Source: Terfezia claveryi
Taxonomy: Eukaryota; Ascomycota; Pezizomycetes; Pezizales; Pezizaceae
Reading direction: 5' to 3'
Length of the DNA stretch: 64,000 nt
NCBI GenBank assembly: GCA_015179025.1
Contig: WHUX01000029.1
Coordinates: forward strand, 372,001-436,000
Position 1 is the first letter of the stretch; every line of letters starts with the position of its first letter. Positions 13,668 to 24,876 of the stretch are shown here, one piece after another. Position numbers and translations under genes: made by a program. A model generated the notes under the pieces. That model made no database searches. It was given only the letters and a program-made list of their open reading frames with translations, and had not been told where the DNA came from.

Positions 13668-14584
13668 TACAGTATACTCTCGATATAAGAATATGTGATA
13701 TAAGAATATACTTGATATAAGAATATACCCCCCCCGCCCCCATACAAAATAAGAATATATTTGATAGAAAATATTCTTATTTTTTCGAGGTTGTTTACTA
13801 AGGTATTCTTATACCAAGAGTACCTGATTGGGTAATATGTAAACAGCCTAGCTGTAATAGGAAGGCTTATCGATAAGAAATACCACGCAGCAACAACACA
13901 ACGCCATAGGCACACAGCGCCACCAAACACAACACCGCACTGCTACATACACCTTCAATACCACCTCCGAACTCCAGAACTAATTCGATATGCCTGCTAG
14001 TGGTGCATTGAAATGTCAAGGGTTGACTGAAGAAGAACGCAAGGAGATATATGACATGCAAATGCATATCCTGATCTTACATGGCGAGGCATCAAACGTT
14101 GGTTTTGTTGCTCCGGAAGATGAAGAGGTAGTTGACAATGAGGAAGATTTATAGGAAAGAATTCTTGCAACATATCAAACAGTTCCGGATGAGGATTCAG
14201 ATGATGATGAACAACCCGAAGCTGCCTCCATTCCGCATCACCAAGCCCTAGCAGCCCTTGAGACTCTGACCTTTTATGGACTACAATCAGGCCCCCTCGG
14301 TGAGGCTGCGGAACAGTTCTATTATCGGGAACGCCGGCGCATTGAGGCTGCACAACTGGCAGACAAAAGGAAAAGCAAGCAAACAGTCATTACTGCATTC
14401 TTCACTTCATCTGGGGCTGTTCCTGGTCATCCTGTACCTATTTCTTCCTCTACCTCACGTTAATTCTTTTATTTGATGTACACCTTTAGTAGTTACCCTG
14501 ATATTTGATATAAGAATATACTCGATATAAGAATATACCCCCCCCCCCCGCCGGACGATATTCTTATATCGAGAGTATACTGTA
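13668..14584 (+). mobile_element. pogo-like DNA transposon, deletion derivative
   Basis: The element has 27-bp perfect terminal inverted repeats (13668-13694 and 14558-14584) that include flanking TA. They read TA followed by CAGTATACTCTCG, matching the CAGTA start and TA target of pogo/Tc1-type elements. Direct subterminal copies of GATATAAGAATAT occur at about 13682, 13698 and 13714, and near 14505-14537. These would suit repeated transposase-binding sites. A C-rich run follows the subterminal repeats at both ends. At 917 bp it is far shorter than an autonomous element and keeps only the end of a transposase gene. Confidence 0.85.
13990..14463 (+). pseudogene. C-terminal remnant of a pogo-type transposase
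   Basis: One frame from the ATG at 13990 to the TAA at 14461-14463 is interrupted only by an in-frame TAG at 14152-14154. The first part begins MPASGALKCQGLTEEE. The second is acidic, then reads LAALETLTFYGLQ, a basic stretch (RERRRIEAAQLADKRKSK) and QTVITAFF. This arrangement is typical of the end of pogo/Tigger-type transposases, which carry a PCNA-interacting (PIP) box. QTVITAFF fits QxxIxxFF exactly. The DNA-binding and DDE catalytic domains are absent, so it cannot transpose on its own. Confidence 0.7.
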
Positions 14585-17500
14585 TACGTAAACAGAGAAT
14601 AAGCTCAAGGACCTACCGTATTGGCCAGAGAATTGTGTGAGCCAAGGAAACAAAATCGGAGCCTCTGTGCTAGCTGTCATTAACAGGCAGTGCCAGATGA
14701 CCCCGAGGGGCCTGACTGAGGCCCGTCCAGAATTGAAAAACCTGTTCGAACAGACTCAAGGGGCCTAGCGAAAGACAATTCTCTAGACGTATACGTAACT
14801 GGGCCGGGGTACTTAACAGGAATACAACACGAGCAATCTGATCAAATTTTTCGATGTCAGGACCATTCATGTCCATTGAGCTTTGTCTGACGAAGAACAG
14901 ATGGGATTCTGGTTTAGAAGGAATTAAGGGAGGGCTCACAAGGATTGGTAACTTGACATTTGTACCCTGAAGGGCACTCTTGCTTCGTAGGTAGCCGTCT
15001 CCACCACATTGTCCGAATATAGGAGCTTGGATGACTGCTGCTGGTACAGCTTGAAGTACAACAGCAAGCACGAAAGCTGGCGAGACACTTGATCTTCACA
15101 TTCTCAAGGAACTGGTCCTGATTGAGAGGACACGTGGTGGAGGAAGCGTCGGAGAGAGCTTCCACTATAGACTTTGATCATAAGCCCGGGCCCCCGCATA
15201 CAATAAGTTATATCAGATTCTGGGGAACTGAACATAGGCCAAAAACAAGGAGATACGTCTGTAATCGGCAAAGCCCATCGTATGCAAAGCGGCTGGGTCT
15301 TAGAAGGACTTCCAACAAGAATACAACTTGTAAATTACAAGTAGGAAATTCTGTGCGTGTTGGATCGTCTTGTTGGACGTGAGTCCCTCAGCCGGCTATG
15401 TTCTCGAATTACAATTACATTGTATTTATGCAGCACATGCAACCACCGACATGTACAATTGCAACAACGGTGTGACCTCAACGACGGTACTGGCGATTGA
15501 GTGATTCTTGTGCGGAGCTCGAGCTTAATCCCGCAAATGACTTCCCATTGAGGTTAGAGTTTTGCAATTTTTCTGCGGTTCTTACACTTAGACCTGGTTC
15601 ATAAAAAGAATCAGCAGTATAAATACCAAAATAAGAATGGAATCGTGATTTTGTGTAAATGCAAGGGAATCAGTATGCGAAATGTTCAAGACGTACGCCA
15701 AGTCGGGACAAAATTCCATATCCATATTTAGAGTTGTAATTGTATGTACTAGTACATAAAATTCGTCGGCAGGCACCACGAACAAAATATCTTCCTTGTG
15801 CTTGCCTTGAGGTCCATATTGGCCTTTTATCATAGATTCAAGACCTCCCAAACCGCGGTTTGAAATGTACGGCAGGAAATCCGAATTAGAAAATAATGAA
15901 GCCAGTAGTTATTTTAATAAATCGCAACAATCAGTCTCACCTTACGTGTTCTCAAGTCGTTGCCGTGCCCCGAGACAACTCTTCCTTAAAAAGCATAGCC
16001 GGAGACTTTGTTCCTCTTAATCTTCATTATCGAGATCGTACTTCTCCATGTTAGCTTTAAGAAATGTTAGGACATATAGGACGTTTACTCACTTTCAGTT
16101 AATAACGCTTTTGTTGGCCATTTTCACACCCTGGGGTGTCCGTGTCGGTTGTTCTGGCTGGCAGAAGTTGAGGGAGTGGTAATTCATTTCACGTTGTTGT
16201 TCGGTCAGGAGTTATGCGCACACACGTGAGCAAAAGACTATCACCGGCATGCAGAAAATGCTGTATGAGTCTGAACAAGTTGATAGCACGGTAGGGCAGT
16301 GGGGAAACTATATTTGACTACTATGAATTCCCGAGATCCCTATTTGGCAGGTTCCGCGGTGATTTATAATACTCGGACGGTGAGGCTATGGTTTCCAAGC
16401 TTCTCTCAGCATTAGGAGCGCTAACCGTGAGTATGGTCAAATAATCCACTATGGTCCAATGATTCTGAGGCAACTTCCGCGCCTGTGAGTCATCATCGCG
16501 AATTTGCTCTATATTGCTGCCGTTCAAACATATATCTTTGGCTGTCCCACATGATGATCAACCTTGTTCACCGTTGAACCGTTGGTTAGGCCTACCTGAA
16601 TAAATAACCATCTATAGAGCCCACATCCGCTGTTTTGAGTCGTGAATATTACACGAACCCGCTACCAGTATATCGACACATATTACCCCCAGACAGTGTA
16701 ACCAATGATTCGGGAATTCATCGTCCTGAGATGTGCTCCCAAATAGCATGGCAGTTACCAAGTGTAAGGATAATACATATATCTCGACAACACTGTCATT
16801 TGTTCCGTCCTGGAATGTGTTCTGATTCCAGGGTTATACTAAGCATGCAACTGGTAATAATGTTATTCTAACCAAAAATGACAGCATGTTCAGAGCTCTA
16901 GAGTGATGGTCATGGCCACAAACAATGCAATCACAAACCTAAAATGTTGTTGTGGCAGCTTATGGAAGTATATATGTATCCTCTCTCAGACATTAAGCAG
17001 GAGTGTAAGCAAGAGATGCAGGTACAATGCGTTCCGGATACCATGCCATGTGTCTGAATTCCCAGATATTGAGGGACAATTTTGGAAGTCGTCAAAACTA
17101 GAAAGCGTTTTCCACAGTGACAGGCTTATCGCGTTAAATATCGAGATAATCGTGAGAAAAGTAGGCTTTGGTGTTGCGGCGCCAGTCTGGATTGGCCTCG
17201 TGTACTTCTGGCGCAGTACTATCTCCCTTCTAGTCAAGAACGCACAACACCCTTGATATATGTTGAACGCCGCCTCAATAATACAATCCTATCGTCTAAA
17301 GTCGTGAGGTGAAATCGATGTCACTTCAGCTATGGTATGTAACTCTCCTAGGTGTTGTGAAATGGCTGATAATCTTGGCTTTTCTGTTCTGTCCGTGTAG
17401 TTCAGTCGTAATTGTGTTGGGGTCAAGTATATGTAGGATGGTCCATGCCTGAGAACGAGAAGGAGTGGCTAAGTATGTAGTTCTTTTTATATATGAAAGC

Positions 17501-18190
17501 TAATTACGTGGAAAAGGACAGGATGGGGGTTGGGCGATCCACTAGCCACGGCTGGAGATGTGCTGCCTCGTCATAGGCTATAATAGCAAGAAAAAAAAAA
17601 AAAAAAAAAAAAAAGCCAGTAATGTACGTAGCTACTGTATCTCTATAATAACATCAAGGAAGGTATGGTGTATCGGTGCATCGAGAGGGCACTGCTTGCT
17701 ATGGGCTCACTTGCATGCATCTCCAGCTGAATCCGACTACATGATATTGCCAACCACGTCCTGAGGTGCATGTTTTTATAGAGGGGTTTTCTTGCTTTCA
17801 TCCAGCTCTCGTATCTAATCTACTCGAGACGGGGCCCTGCGCCACCGAGCGTACACTAGGTAATATACTGGGTCTAGTTGAGTGCCAACCAGACTAAGTT
17901 GAGAACACATTTACTTTGTTTGATTGATTGGGAAAAAAAAGAAAAAAAAAAAAAAAAAGAAACACATAACAAGATTATCTGAAATGAAAAGGTTTATAAC
18001 AGGTATGTATACCAAGTGCGACCAAACCCCAATTCCAATCCAGTCCAATAATATATTTCCCCATTAAATTGTACCCATGCCTATATCAATTTAACCCCAA
18101 CCCAGTTTTCAACCATAATCCTACCCTCCATGGGCAAACGATCCCGCAAACACAAGTCCCTCAATTTAACTGTTCTTCCACACAAGCAAA
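14585..18190. other. gene-poor region
   Basis: I find no supported gene in this 3.6 kb. Short ORFs on both strands lack motifs. There is an A run at about 17589-17613 and an A-rich tract at about 17933-17959. A small fold-back copy of the dispersed motif (GGTCTAGTTG then CAACCAGACTA) is at 17871-17896. Confidence 0.45.
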
Positions 18191-19105
18191 TTACTGCGCT
18201 TTTGTCTGCGAGGGGTACACCATCTGTTGCGAACTCTGGTAATTCCCCGCCTTGATCAAATTCTCGAGTTCCTCCTCTCTATACTTCACCTCCTTCTCCT
18301 CCTGGCAGAGCGTACATGGCCCACAGCATGAGTGGCGGAAACAGTCACCACAGCATGACCCGCCCAGGCGGTACCGGTAACGGATCTCGTCTCGCTGGCG
18401 AGAATGGACTGCAGTGCCCAAACAAAATGAGGACCAGCACTGCAACAGAATCGTTTAGATTCAGCAATACAACAATGGATTTTTACGAGAGCCCTACCTG
18501 GCCGTTGCACGCTGAGAAGCCAGACAAATCTTTAGGATTACGAGCACGCAACCGATAATGAATCCTCGAATAGAGGATACAAGGGCACCACATCCCACAA
18601 CAACCTAAATATATGCTCAGTCGTCAGTTCCATACCTGACTTTACACAACACGCAAGAGACATCCTAAGACTAACAGGTACTCATATTCTTGCAGCTGAA
18701 GAAGTCCCCAAAGCATCCACACAACCCAAAATGGAAGTCGTCCGGCACAGATAAACGCGGGATATAATGAACCGAGGCCCCAGGGTACAATTGCGCAACC
18801 TGCTGCGCTGTAACGGCTGTCACCTGTTCTTGCGTGAGGACCTTCGGAGGTGGGGCTGGTTGAATGTGCGCTGGTATCGGTGCTGGATTGATGCTAGGTG
18901 GATCTTGGACACCGGACATGGTATTTTGGTGGTTCAATGGGCCAGGAGACTGCGGCTGCTGATAACCAGTATGTTGAAGCTGTTGACCTTGCTGTTGCCC
19001 ATCGGGGTAGACCACGCCCGAGTACTGTCTTTGTTGGTCAAGGTATTGGGTTGCTTGATGCTGGGGAGGTTGGAATACATCTTGCTTTCCACTATTGTAG
19101 TCCAT
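18191..19105 (-). CDS. PLAC8-family cysteine-rich protein
   Basis: PLAC8 proteins are small cysteine-rich proteins, often membrane-associated, with roles in metal handling or growth control in plants; the fungal role is unclear. Exons on the minus strand are 19105-18682, 18604-18498 and 18439-18191, giving 259 aa with correct phases. The first about 120 residues are rich in Gln and Pro (DGQQQGQQLQHTGYQQPQS). The PLAC8 domain follows: CGCFGDFFSC at the end of exon 1, CCGMWCPCILYSR in exon 2, and the diagnostic CCGDC...CCGPCTLCQEEKEV in exon 3. The tail is charged. The ATG at 19105 is the first Met of the open frame. The extended Q-rich start is the only unusual feature. Confidence 0.9.
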
Positions 19106-20759
19106 TTTTTTCCTGCAGGTAAAGGTAGGAGTTGGAACTGAATTCGAGGTTTGGTTGAATTAGCAAGGCTGAGCATCTCAAGTATATACATACGTACCAG
19201 CAGTGACCCAGATATGTTGTTCGCACTATCCAATATCAAATGGCAGAATAGCTTGCCGAGGATCCAATCCACTATAGCTGTGAATATACCCAACACTGCA
19301 GCTGAGTTCGCCAAAATAACACGAAAATGAACACTCACAAATTCTTTTGCCCGACGCGCATTATACAAGCTATATACTGAGCCTGATTGCAGCACTGACT
19401 GTTCAGCCGTACGGTACACTGGCTGGAATCATGCACTTCCATAGTGACACAGTGCAAGCGCGATTTTGCTTTTGTAGGCGGCTAGCCAAGTGGGTGTGCG
19501 ACACAAATTACTGTTGGTGGTACAGACAGGCAGGGCCAGAAGAATATATTCGCTATGGAGTACATATGTGGGAGCTTCCATCCAATAACAATCCCTTGTC
19601 ATGAGGCTTGCATGCAGGATGATGCCTGAATGAAGCCAGCCAGACAACTCAGATTTTTCAACCAGCATATGAGTCTAAAATAAACATGAGTACAGTAGAC
19701 CGCAGTAGCAGATGGATTCTCAACATTAAGTACAGTACCGTACAAGTACTTAGCATCTGCATCGGTATCCGGAAAAAAACGCGATTTGCTAACACTCATC
19801 ATGCTTCGGTACTTGTATCAATTACCCCTCCTGAATAATTGCATTCATTCTTTGTATATATGGTGGTAACTTTAGAAGGGTCTACGGTATGGAGCGGAGG
19901 TGTGGTCGGTGAGATCGGCGTAATGATGCCCCGGTTGCCCCGGTATAAAGGATTAGCGCTAAGAATCACGGGATTGTTTTGCGGGAAACGAATGGAGGAA
20001 ATTATTGGAGAAGATAGAGTACTAGGACCATAGCGATAAATCTATAGCGATATCTAGATAACTCCTGGGGAGGGGCTAGTGCAAGCCAGACTAAGATAAC
20101 TCGAATAACATACTACTGTTGTCCCTGGGGGAGTTGCGGGGTCACGAACTTGCTAGACTCACCCCCACTACCTAGTCTCACGGCTCCCCGCTCACCTGTT
20201 CTTATAAGAATGAGAGAGTGGAAAAACTGCCTTGGAAACACCCTGGCCACTTTAGTGCTTCGCCAGACATTTCTGTTAAACCAAAGCACTGAGGGCCACT
20301 TTACAAAAATTCGGTCGCTGCAAGCAGATCAAGAGATCACTTATGTATACTTATTATGTAAGCACGCTCCATGGTTAACTCCCTTCGCTTACGTAACCTC
20401 GGGCCCATCTTGGCATGAGACTAATCAATTGTACGTCTTCTCCTACTAGCACAAACAATATCGACTCCCTACGGAGTCGCCACACCTCCGAGAATGTCAC
20501 GCCCTCCGACACCAACGCCCACATTCCCCGGACTATCTGCAGTCTTGATACCCCCGGGATTGTTACGGTACCCCCGCCACCCCAGAACCCTCTTTAATCA
20601 CCCACAGGTTCCGGCAAGACAATCTCCTCCCACTTCCCGACCAACTAATCAAAGTCCGTCTCGACAAATCCCTCCCTAGGCCTTGCAGCCCTCACCTCTC
20701 CACCACCGCCCCACCGGTGCCACCAAGAATAACTACCACTCCGCACTTGTCATATACAG

Positions 20760-21442
20760 CCGTAATGATGCCCGCCTCCGCTGCCTCATCTTGAGTGTCT
20801 TTGCCATCCCCTCATATTCTGCCGCGAGATACATGGGCCTCGACTCCAAAAGCTGGGTCGCAGCTACCGGTAGAGATGAGGAGGGAGCATATACCCATGT
20901 CCTATGTCGGTGGTAAGGATGAGTATGTCAATACTATACCGGAGGGGTTTGGAGAACCGATTATACCAGTGCATGCAGATGGCCAGAGGTATCTCAATCG
21001 AGTGCCAAGTTGGATCGTAGTTGACACATGTTGTCCATCTCCCATGGGACAGAATCTGAAAGAGTTTTAATCCCGACGTACAAGTCACGTTGTCGGACCG
21101 TAACCGACTACAATTATATGCCACCCATCTCCAACCTCTCTCCAATAGTAACCACTACGATAATCCTAGAGTCAATATGTTGTGCATTCCTGAGAAACAC
21201 CGCAACCCCAGGCGCGTGCTTGAGGAGTTATTCGCCGAGTTTGGGGTCACTGTACATGGCCTTAGGGGGGGCGCGGCGATGGAGGAGGAGCACATCCAAT
21301 GCTAGAGCTGGCTGCGATTGTTGGGACGGAAAATGAGTTTGTAAGGAGGTGGTTGGAGGAGGAGGAACAGAAGAAGAGGAGGGAGAGGAATTTAAGGATT
21401 AGTGAGTGGTTGAATGATATTTGTGGGAGGGGTTGCGAATGA
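20760..21442 (+). pseudogene. possible decayed fungal gene, unknown family
   Basis: Several protein-like segments follow each other in different frames. One includes YVGGKDEYVNTIPEGFGEPI (about 20900-20960). Another reads VLEELFAEFGVTVHGLRGG (about 21215-21270). A third, from about 21300 to the TGA at 21440-21442, is highly charged (WLEEEEQKKRRERN). Frame changes without intron signals suggest a degraded gene. I do not recognise the family, and chance coding-like composition is a real alternative. Confidence 0.25.
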
Positions 21443-22345
21443 TGCCCAGGACCCGGCTTATTGAAAAAATACTAATGCATCCAGGTATTGTTGCTGCAAG
21501 ATCATGTTTTATTGTGAATTTGGTTTTGGTGTCTTCCATTGACGTTTAATCGCAACAAATCTATGTTGTTTCCTTTGTGGGTGTGCTGGATGTGCGAAAT
21601 ATGCGAACGATCCCTGCAGTCCACATGCGAAAGAATGAATGTGGGCATGCGCATGCGAATGCATCAATGTGGACATGCTCATCTGCTGACATGTTGATCT
21701 GCTGGCTTGGCTATTTTTTCGTTTGTTGATCTCCCATACAAACCTCGATCTCTGGATTCGCTGACTGGTTATGCGCCATCCACATGCCCAAAAACGGTAC
21801 GCTTTTTACAAGTGCAAAATTTCTAATGGTGCGCCACTATCAAATACCGATACCGGTATTTCATTTTACCGTAGCAACGTACTTCATCATGTACTCCGTT
21901 ACTCTACATACATGTGAGGCTGGGGGTCTCGGCATTTAGTAAATATGTACAGTACGGTCAGTTTGGTGCGTGCCAGCCAGAGTACCATATGAGAACAAAG
22001 GCGGATCCTGATCTGGCGCCATATGTTATTGATGATGGTTCCAAGGCTGTTACCGTTGGAGTCGCCCGTGATGGTACTGTACTTTTGGACACAGCGAAAT
22101 TTAGACATTTAGGGAACAACTAACCCCAATCAGGGACCTGGAGCTTTAGAGTATTGATTTATTGTTGCAAAAAAGATAATAGAATGAAACATGGATATTC
22201 CCCCCCGGTATAAGAGGAATATCGCCTACATGGAAAAGGATCTCCTAGTCATATATTTCAAAATAGTAGGTGATTGGGAGCAAGGAAAAATTGCTTACGT
22301 TTGCCCAATTTTCGTGGTGACTTTTGACGCATGATTGTATATACC

Positions 22346-22353
22346 TGACGTCA
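22346..22353 (+). promoter_or_regulatory. CRE/ATF-type palindrome
   Basis: TGACGTCA is a perfect consensus site for CREB/ATF bZIP factors. It lies 158 bp upstream of the small ORF starting at 22511. Position and perfect match are suggestive only. Confidence 0.35.
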
Positions 22354-22510
22354 CATATCCATAGATCGAAAAAATCATTCTAGCTGCAACCTAAAACTAA
22401 CTACCTTGTCTGACAAAAGTTACATATCAATCAGCTCATGAGGACTCCCTTATCTATACCTCCCATCACTGCTGTGTCTCCTCTTTCAGCCAAAGTTGCC
22501 AACATCTGCC

Positions 22511-22828
22511 ATGTCCTCTCCCACTCCTCATAACCACACAATAGTCGAAGGTATCGACGTCGACGCCGCCTATGCCATCGCAATTCAAGCTAGCTCCAAC
22601 CCCCCACAAATCACAGTCCCCGAAGAAGTACGGAGGCAAAACCCCTTCATGCTAAGCCGAAAGGCCGAGGAAGAGCTAGAAGAGCGTAAACGTATCTCAA
22701 AGGAGGAGGGAAGAGGAGGGGTGGTGAGTCCGTTGGAGGTGGAGGAGATCAGGGAGAAGTATGTCAAGGTTTTGGAATATATGGAGAGTGTGCAGGGAGG
22801 CAGGAAAGAGCAAGAGGAGGGTCGATAA
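22511..22828 (+). CDS. small hypothetical protein, 105 aa
   Basis: A single-exon ORF starts at the ATG at 22511 (MSSPTPHNHT). It is hydrophilic. After a short Ser/Pro/His start it has PQITVPEEVRRQNPFMLSRK and then a charged, probably helical, Glu/Arg/Lys-rich segment (KAEEELEERKRISKEE; LEVEEIREKYVKVLEYMES). No signal peptide or membrane segment is visible. I do not recognise the family. Strong codon-like composition, an upstream CRE palindrome and isolation from repeats favour a real gene, but the evidence is modest. Confidence 0.5.
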   Translation: MSSPTPHNHTIVEGIDVDAAYAIAIQASSNPPQITVPEEVRRQNPFMLSRKAEEELEERKRISKEEGRGGVVSPLEVEEIREKYVKVLEYMESVQGGRKEQEEGR

Positions 22829-23276
22829 AACTTTGGTGAGGGATAGATCAGAGGCGGGTGTTGAAGAGCCCTGAGGCGTCAAGAAATTTCGTTGAGAGTT
22901 TAAGAGTAGGTAGTCTCGGGGATAGAAGTCTTTCCTCTGAGACTCATTTCGGATATTCATGTGTACTTTATAGTTATCGCGAGCCGCGCTGCATCCGCTG
23001 CTCCCCCTAACCGGACAATCGTGGCCTGCAAGTCCTGCAAATTCCCAATACATTCATATCAGCTGCTCAAATGGTTTCCAGGCTGTCTAACCACTGCCTC
23101 TGATCGAGCAATGGCGGCCTCCAATTTCTAACTGAGGAAAAAAAATAAGTCAATATATATACATGCGCAAGTTCCCCAATACCTAATACCTGGCGCCTGG
23201 AAAAATAATGATCAATAGTTTATATAGCATCCAACAATCCAGTATGTCAATCATTACTCAGCCAACGAAAGTGTGG
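22829..23276. other. convergent intergenic region
   Basis: This is the 3' flank shared by the small ORF (+) and the metalloprotease gene (-). No gene is seen. It presumably contains both polyadenylation regions. Confidence 0.5.
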
Positions 23277-24876
23277 CTAACAATCTTTCTTGATGGGTAC
23301 TTCACCACAAAGAACACCGTTCTTGCCTCCAGAAGCCCAGTTCTCGCAGAGCTCGTTGCAAATGATACCCGGCTGTAATAATTTATTAGCATTCTGGCTG
23401 ATGTCAAGCAGAATTTCTGAACTCACCTTGACGAAAACTCTGGTTTCCTGACCCCCGAAAGGAAGTCTCCACTCAGCCAACTGAGAAGCATCGAATCCTG
23501 GATTTGCCTTGTATCCAGCACGGCATGCGCACATGGTCTGACCACCTGGTTGTGTTGTGATACAGCTGGTGGTGATATCACATTTGTTCTCTAAGGGGCT
23601 AGGGTTGCACACTGTACACTTGGTGTTCTCGATGGTGCACTTGGAGCTGCAGCCGTCACCATTGACAGTATTGCCATCGTCACACTCCTCATTGCCTTCC
23701 TTCTTGCCATTTCCACAGACTGGGTTATCACCTGGGGGACCGCCCTTGCAATCCTCGAAGTAAATATCGCAGATACGTTTGGCATCCCCGGCAGATGGGT
23801 TTGGTGTATCCCAAATGGGAACCGTGTTTCCGTTGATACCCATGAGTGTTGGATAGAATCCTGCGGAGAAACTGTATTCCTGGTACATCATGACGGACAC
23901 CATATCAATAGGTCCGGAATAGTCCAGCCAGGTGATAAATCTGAATTGACATGCCCAACCATAACAGGTAGAAGACTGGCAACATTTGTCTGGCTCTCCC
24001 GGGCAAGGACTTAGATCCGTACCGTATTTGGAGTAATCTGCCAAGGCGGAACAGTTGAAGTGCATATGCTGTTCTCTATCTGGGCGTTGATGCTCGTGTT
24101 GGAGGCCGAGAGCGTGCCCGAACTCATGGACATAGGTATTGACGTTACAGTTCCATGTATCCAATGACATGGTAAGCTCACAGTCTTTACACCATCCGAT
24201 CGGAGCTGGAATATCGCTAATTAGTAAACCGCTCCTGAGAGTAAGAATTGGATGTGGAGGAAAGCTTACCCCAGCAGGCACCTGCGCCCTCGGTATGCAC
24301 GATCTTCAACGTCCCCAGCGTATATGGCTGATCTGTCGGAATTTGCGTAAACTTGAAAAATGGAGCTGCCTTCAGCCAATGTGCTATAGCAATATCGACC
24401 ATGGACTTCAAGGCTATTTCTGTAGAGGCATTATTATACTTGTACTTCAGCTCGGCGTTCGGCCATTTCTGGTCATTCCAATTTGCAAAAATTGAAATAG
24501 CACGCCTGTCAACCTCAACATACTCTTCATCTCTCGTATGATGGTGACCTTTTCCCTTTTTCCTCTTTCCCCCCTTTTTCCCCTTTCTCCCCTGCTTGCC
24601 ACTCTTTTTCTTTCTATATTTGAGGAGCTCATCCTCCTTGCCCAAATTCACATCGCCCGCGATTGCATGGCCATCTGAACTAACGTAGTAGACTACACGC
24701 TCCGTCTTGACCTGTCCATTGGTTTTAGATCGAACGTCACCCGCATCTTTCAGTTGAACGTGCAAGACTTTAAACTTTTGATTCGGCGGGATATCATCCT
24801 TATCTGCATTGATTGCAGAGACTACCAGCGGAAGAGCCAGAAACAATATTTTCGTGAAAGTGGACGAGAGTAACAT
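23277..24876 (-). CDS. secreted astacin-like metalloprotease with cysteine-rich repeat
   Basis: This is a zinc endopeptidase of the astacin (M12A) type, expected to be secreted. Exons on the minus strand are 24876-24270, 24205-23427 and 23372-23277, giving 493 aa in frame. I chose the Met at 24876 because it opens a good signal peptide (MLLSSTFTKILFLALPLVVSA). The upstream in-frame Met at 24903 would bury it. The propeptide has a Lys/Gly-rich stretch ending GKGHHH (about residues 95-118). The catalytic signature HEFGHALGLQHEHQRPD carries the three His ligands and the catalytic Glu, followed by a Met-turn (SVMMY). A Myxococcus-type cysteine-rich repeat comes next: CGNGKKEGNEECDDGN then GDGCSSKC. 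The C-terminus is Cys-rich (CNELCENW). The last exon is short (96 nt). Confidence 0.9.

Larger units (their letters stand above)
19106..22510. other. gene-poor region with gene debris
   Basis: The first few hundred bases are presumably the PLAC8 promoter. Two dispersed repeat motifs occur together at 20078-20149: AGTGCAAGCCAGACTA and GGAGTTGCGGGGTCACGA. The latter recurs twice near 27.3-27.5 kb. A possible decayed gene is listed separately at 20760-21442. Around 21480-21900 I see only non-coding sequence, with a stretch rich in repeated ATGCGAATGC-like words at 21600-21670. Confidence 0.4.

Noticed and set aside
12930..17960. Long A or T runs as retroposon tails
   Set aside because: No adjacent SINE/LINE body or target duplications were recognisable; treated as simple homopolymers.
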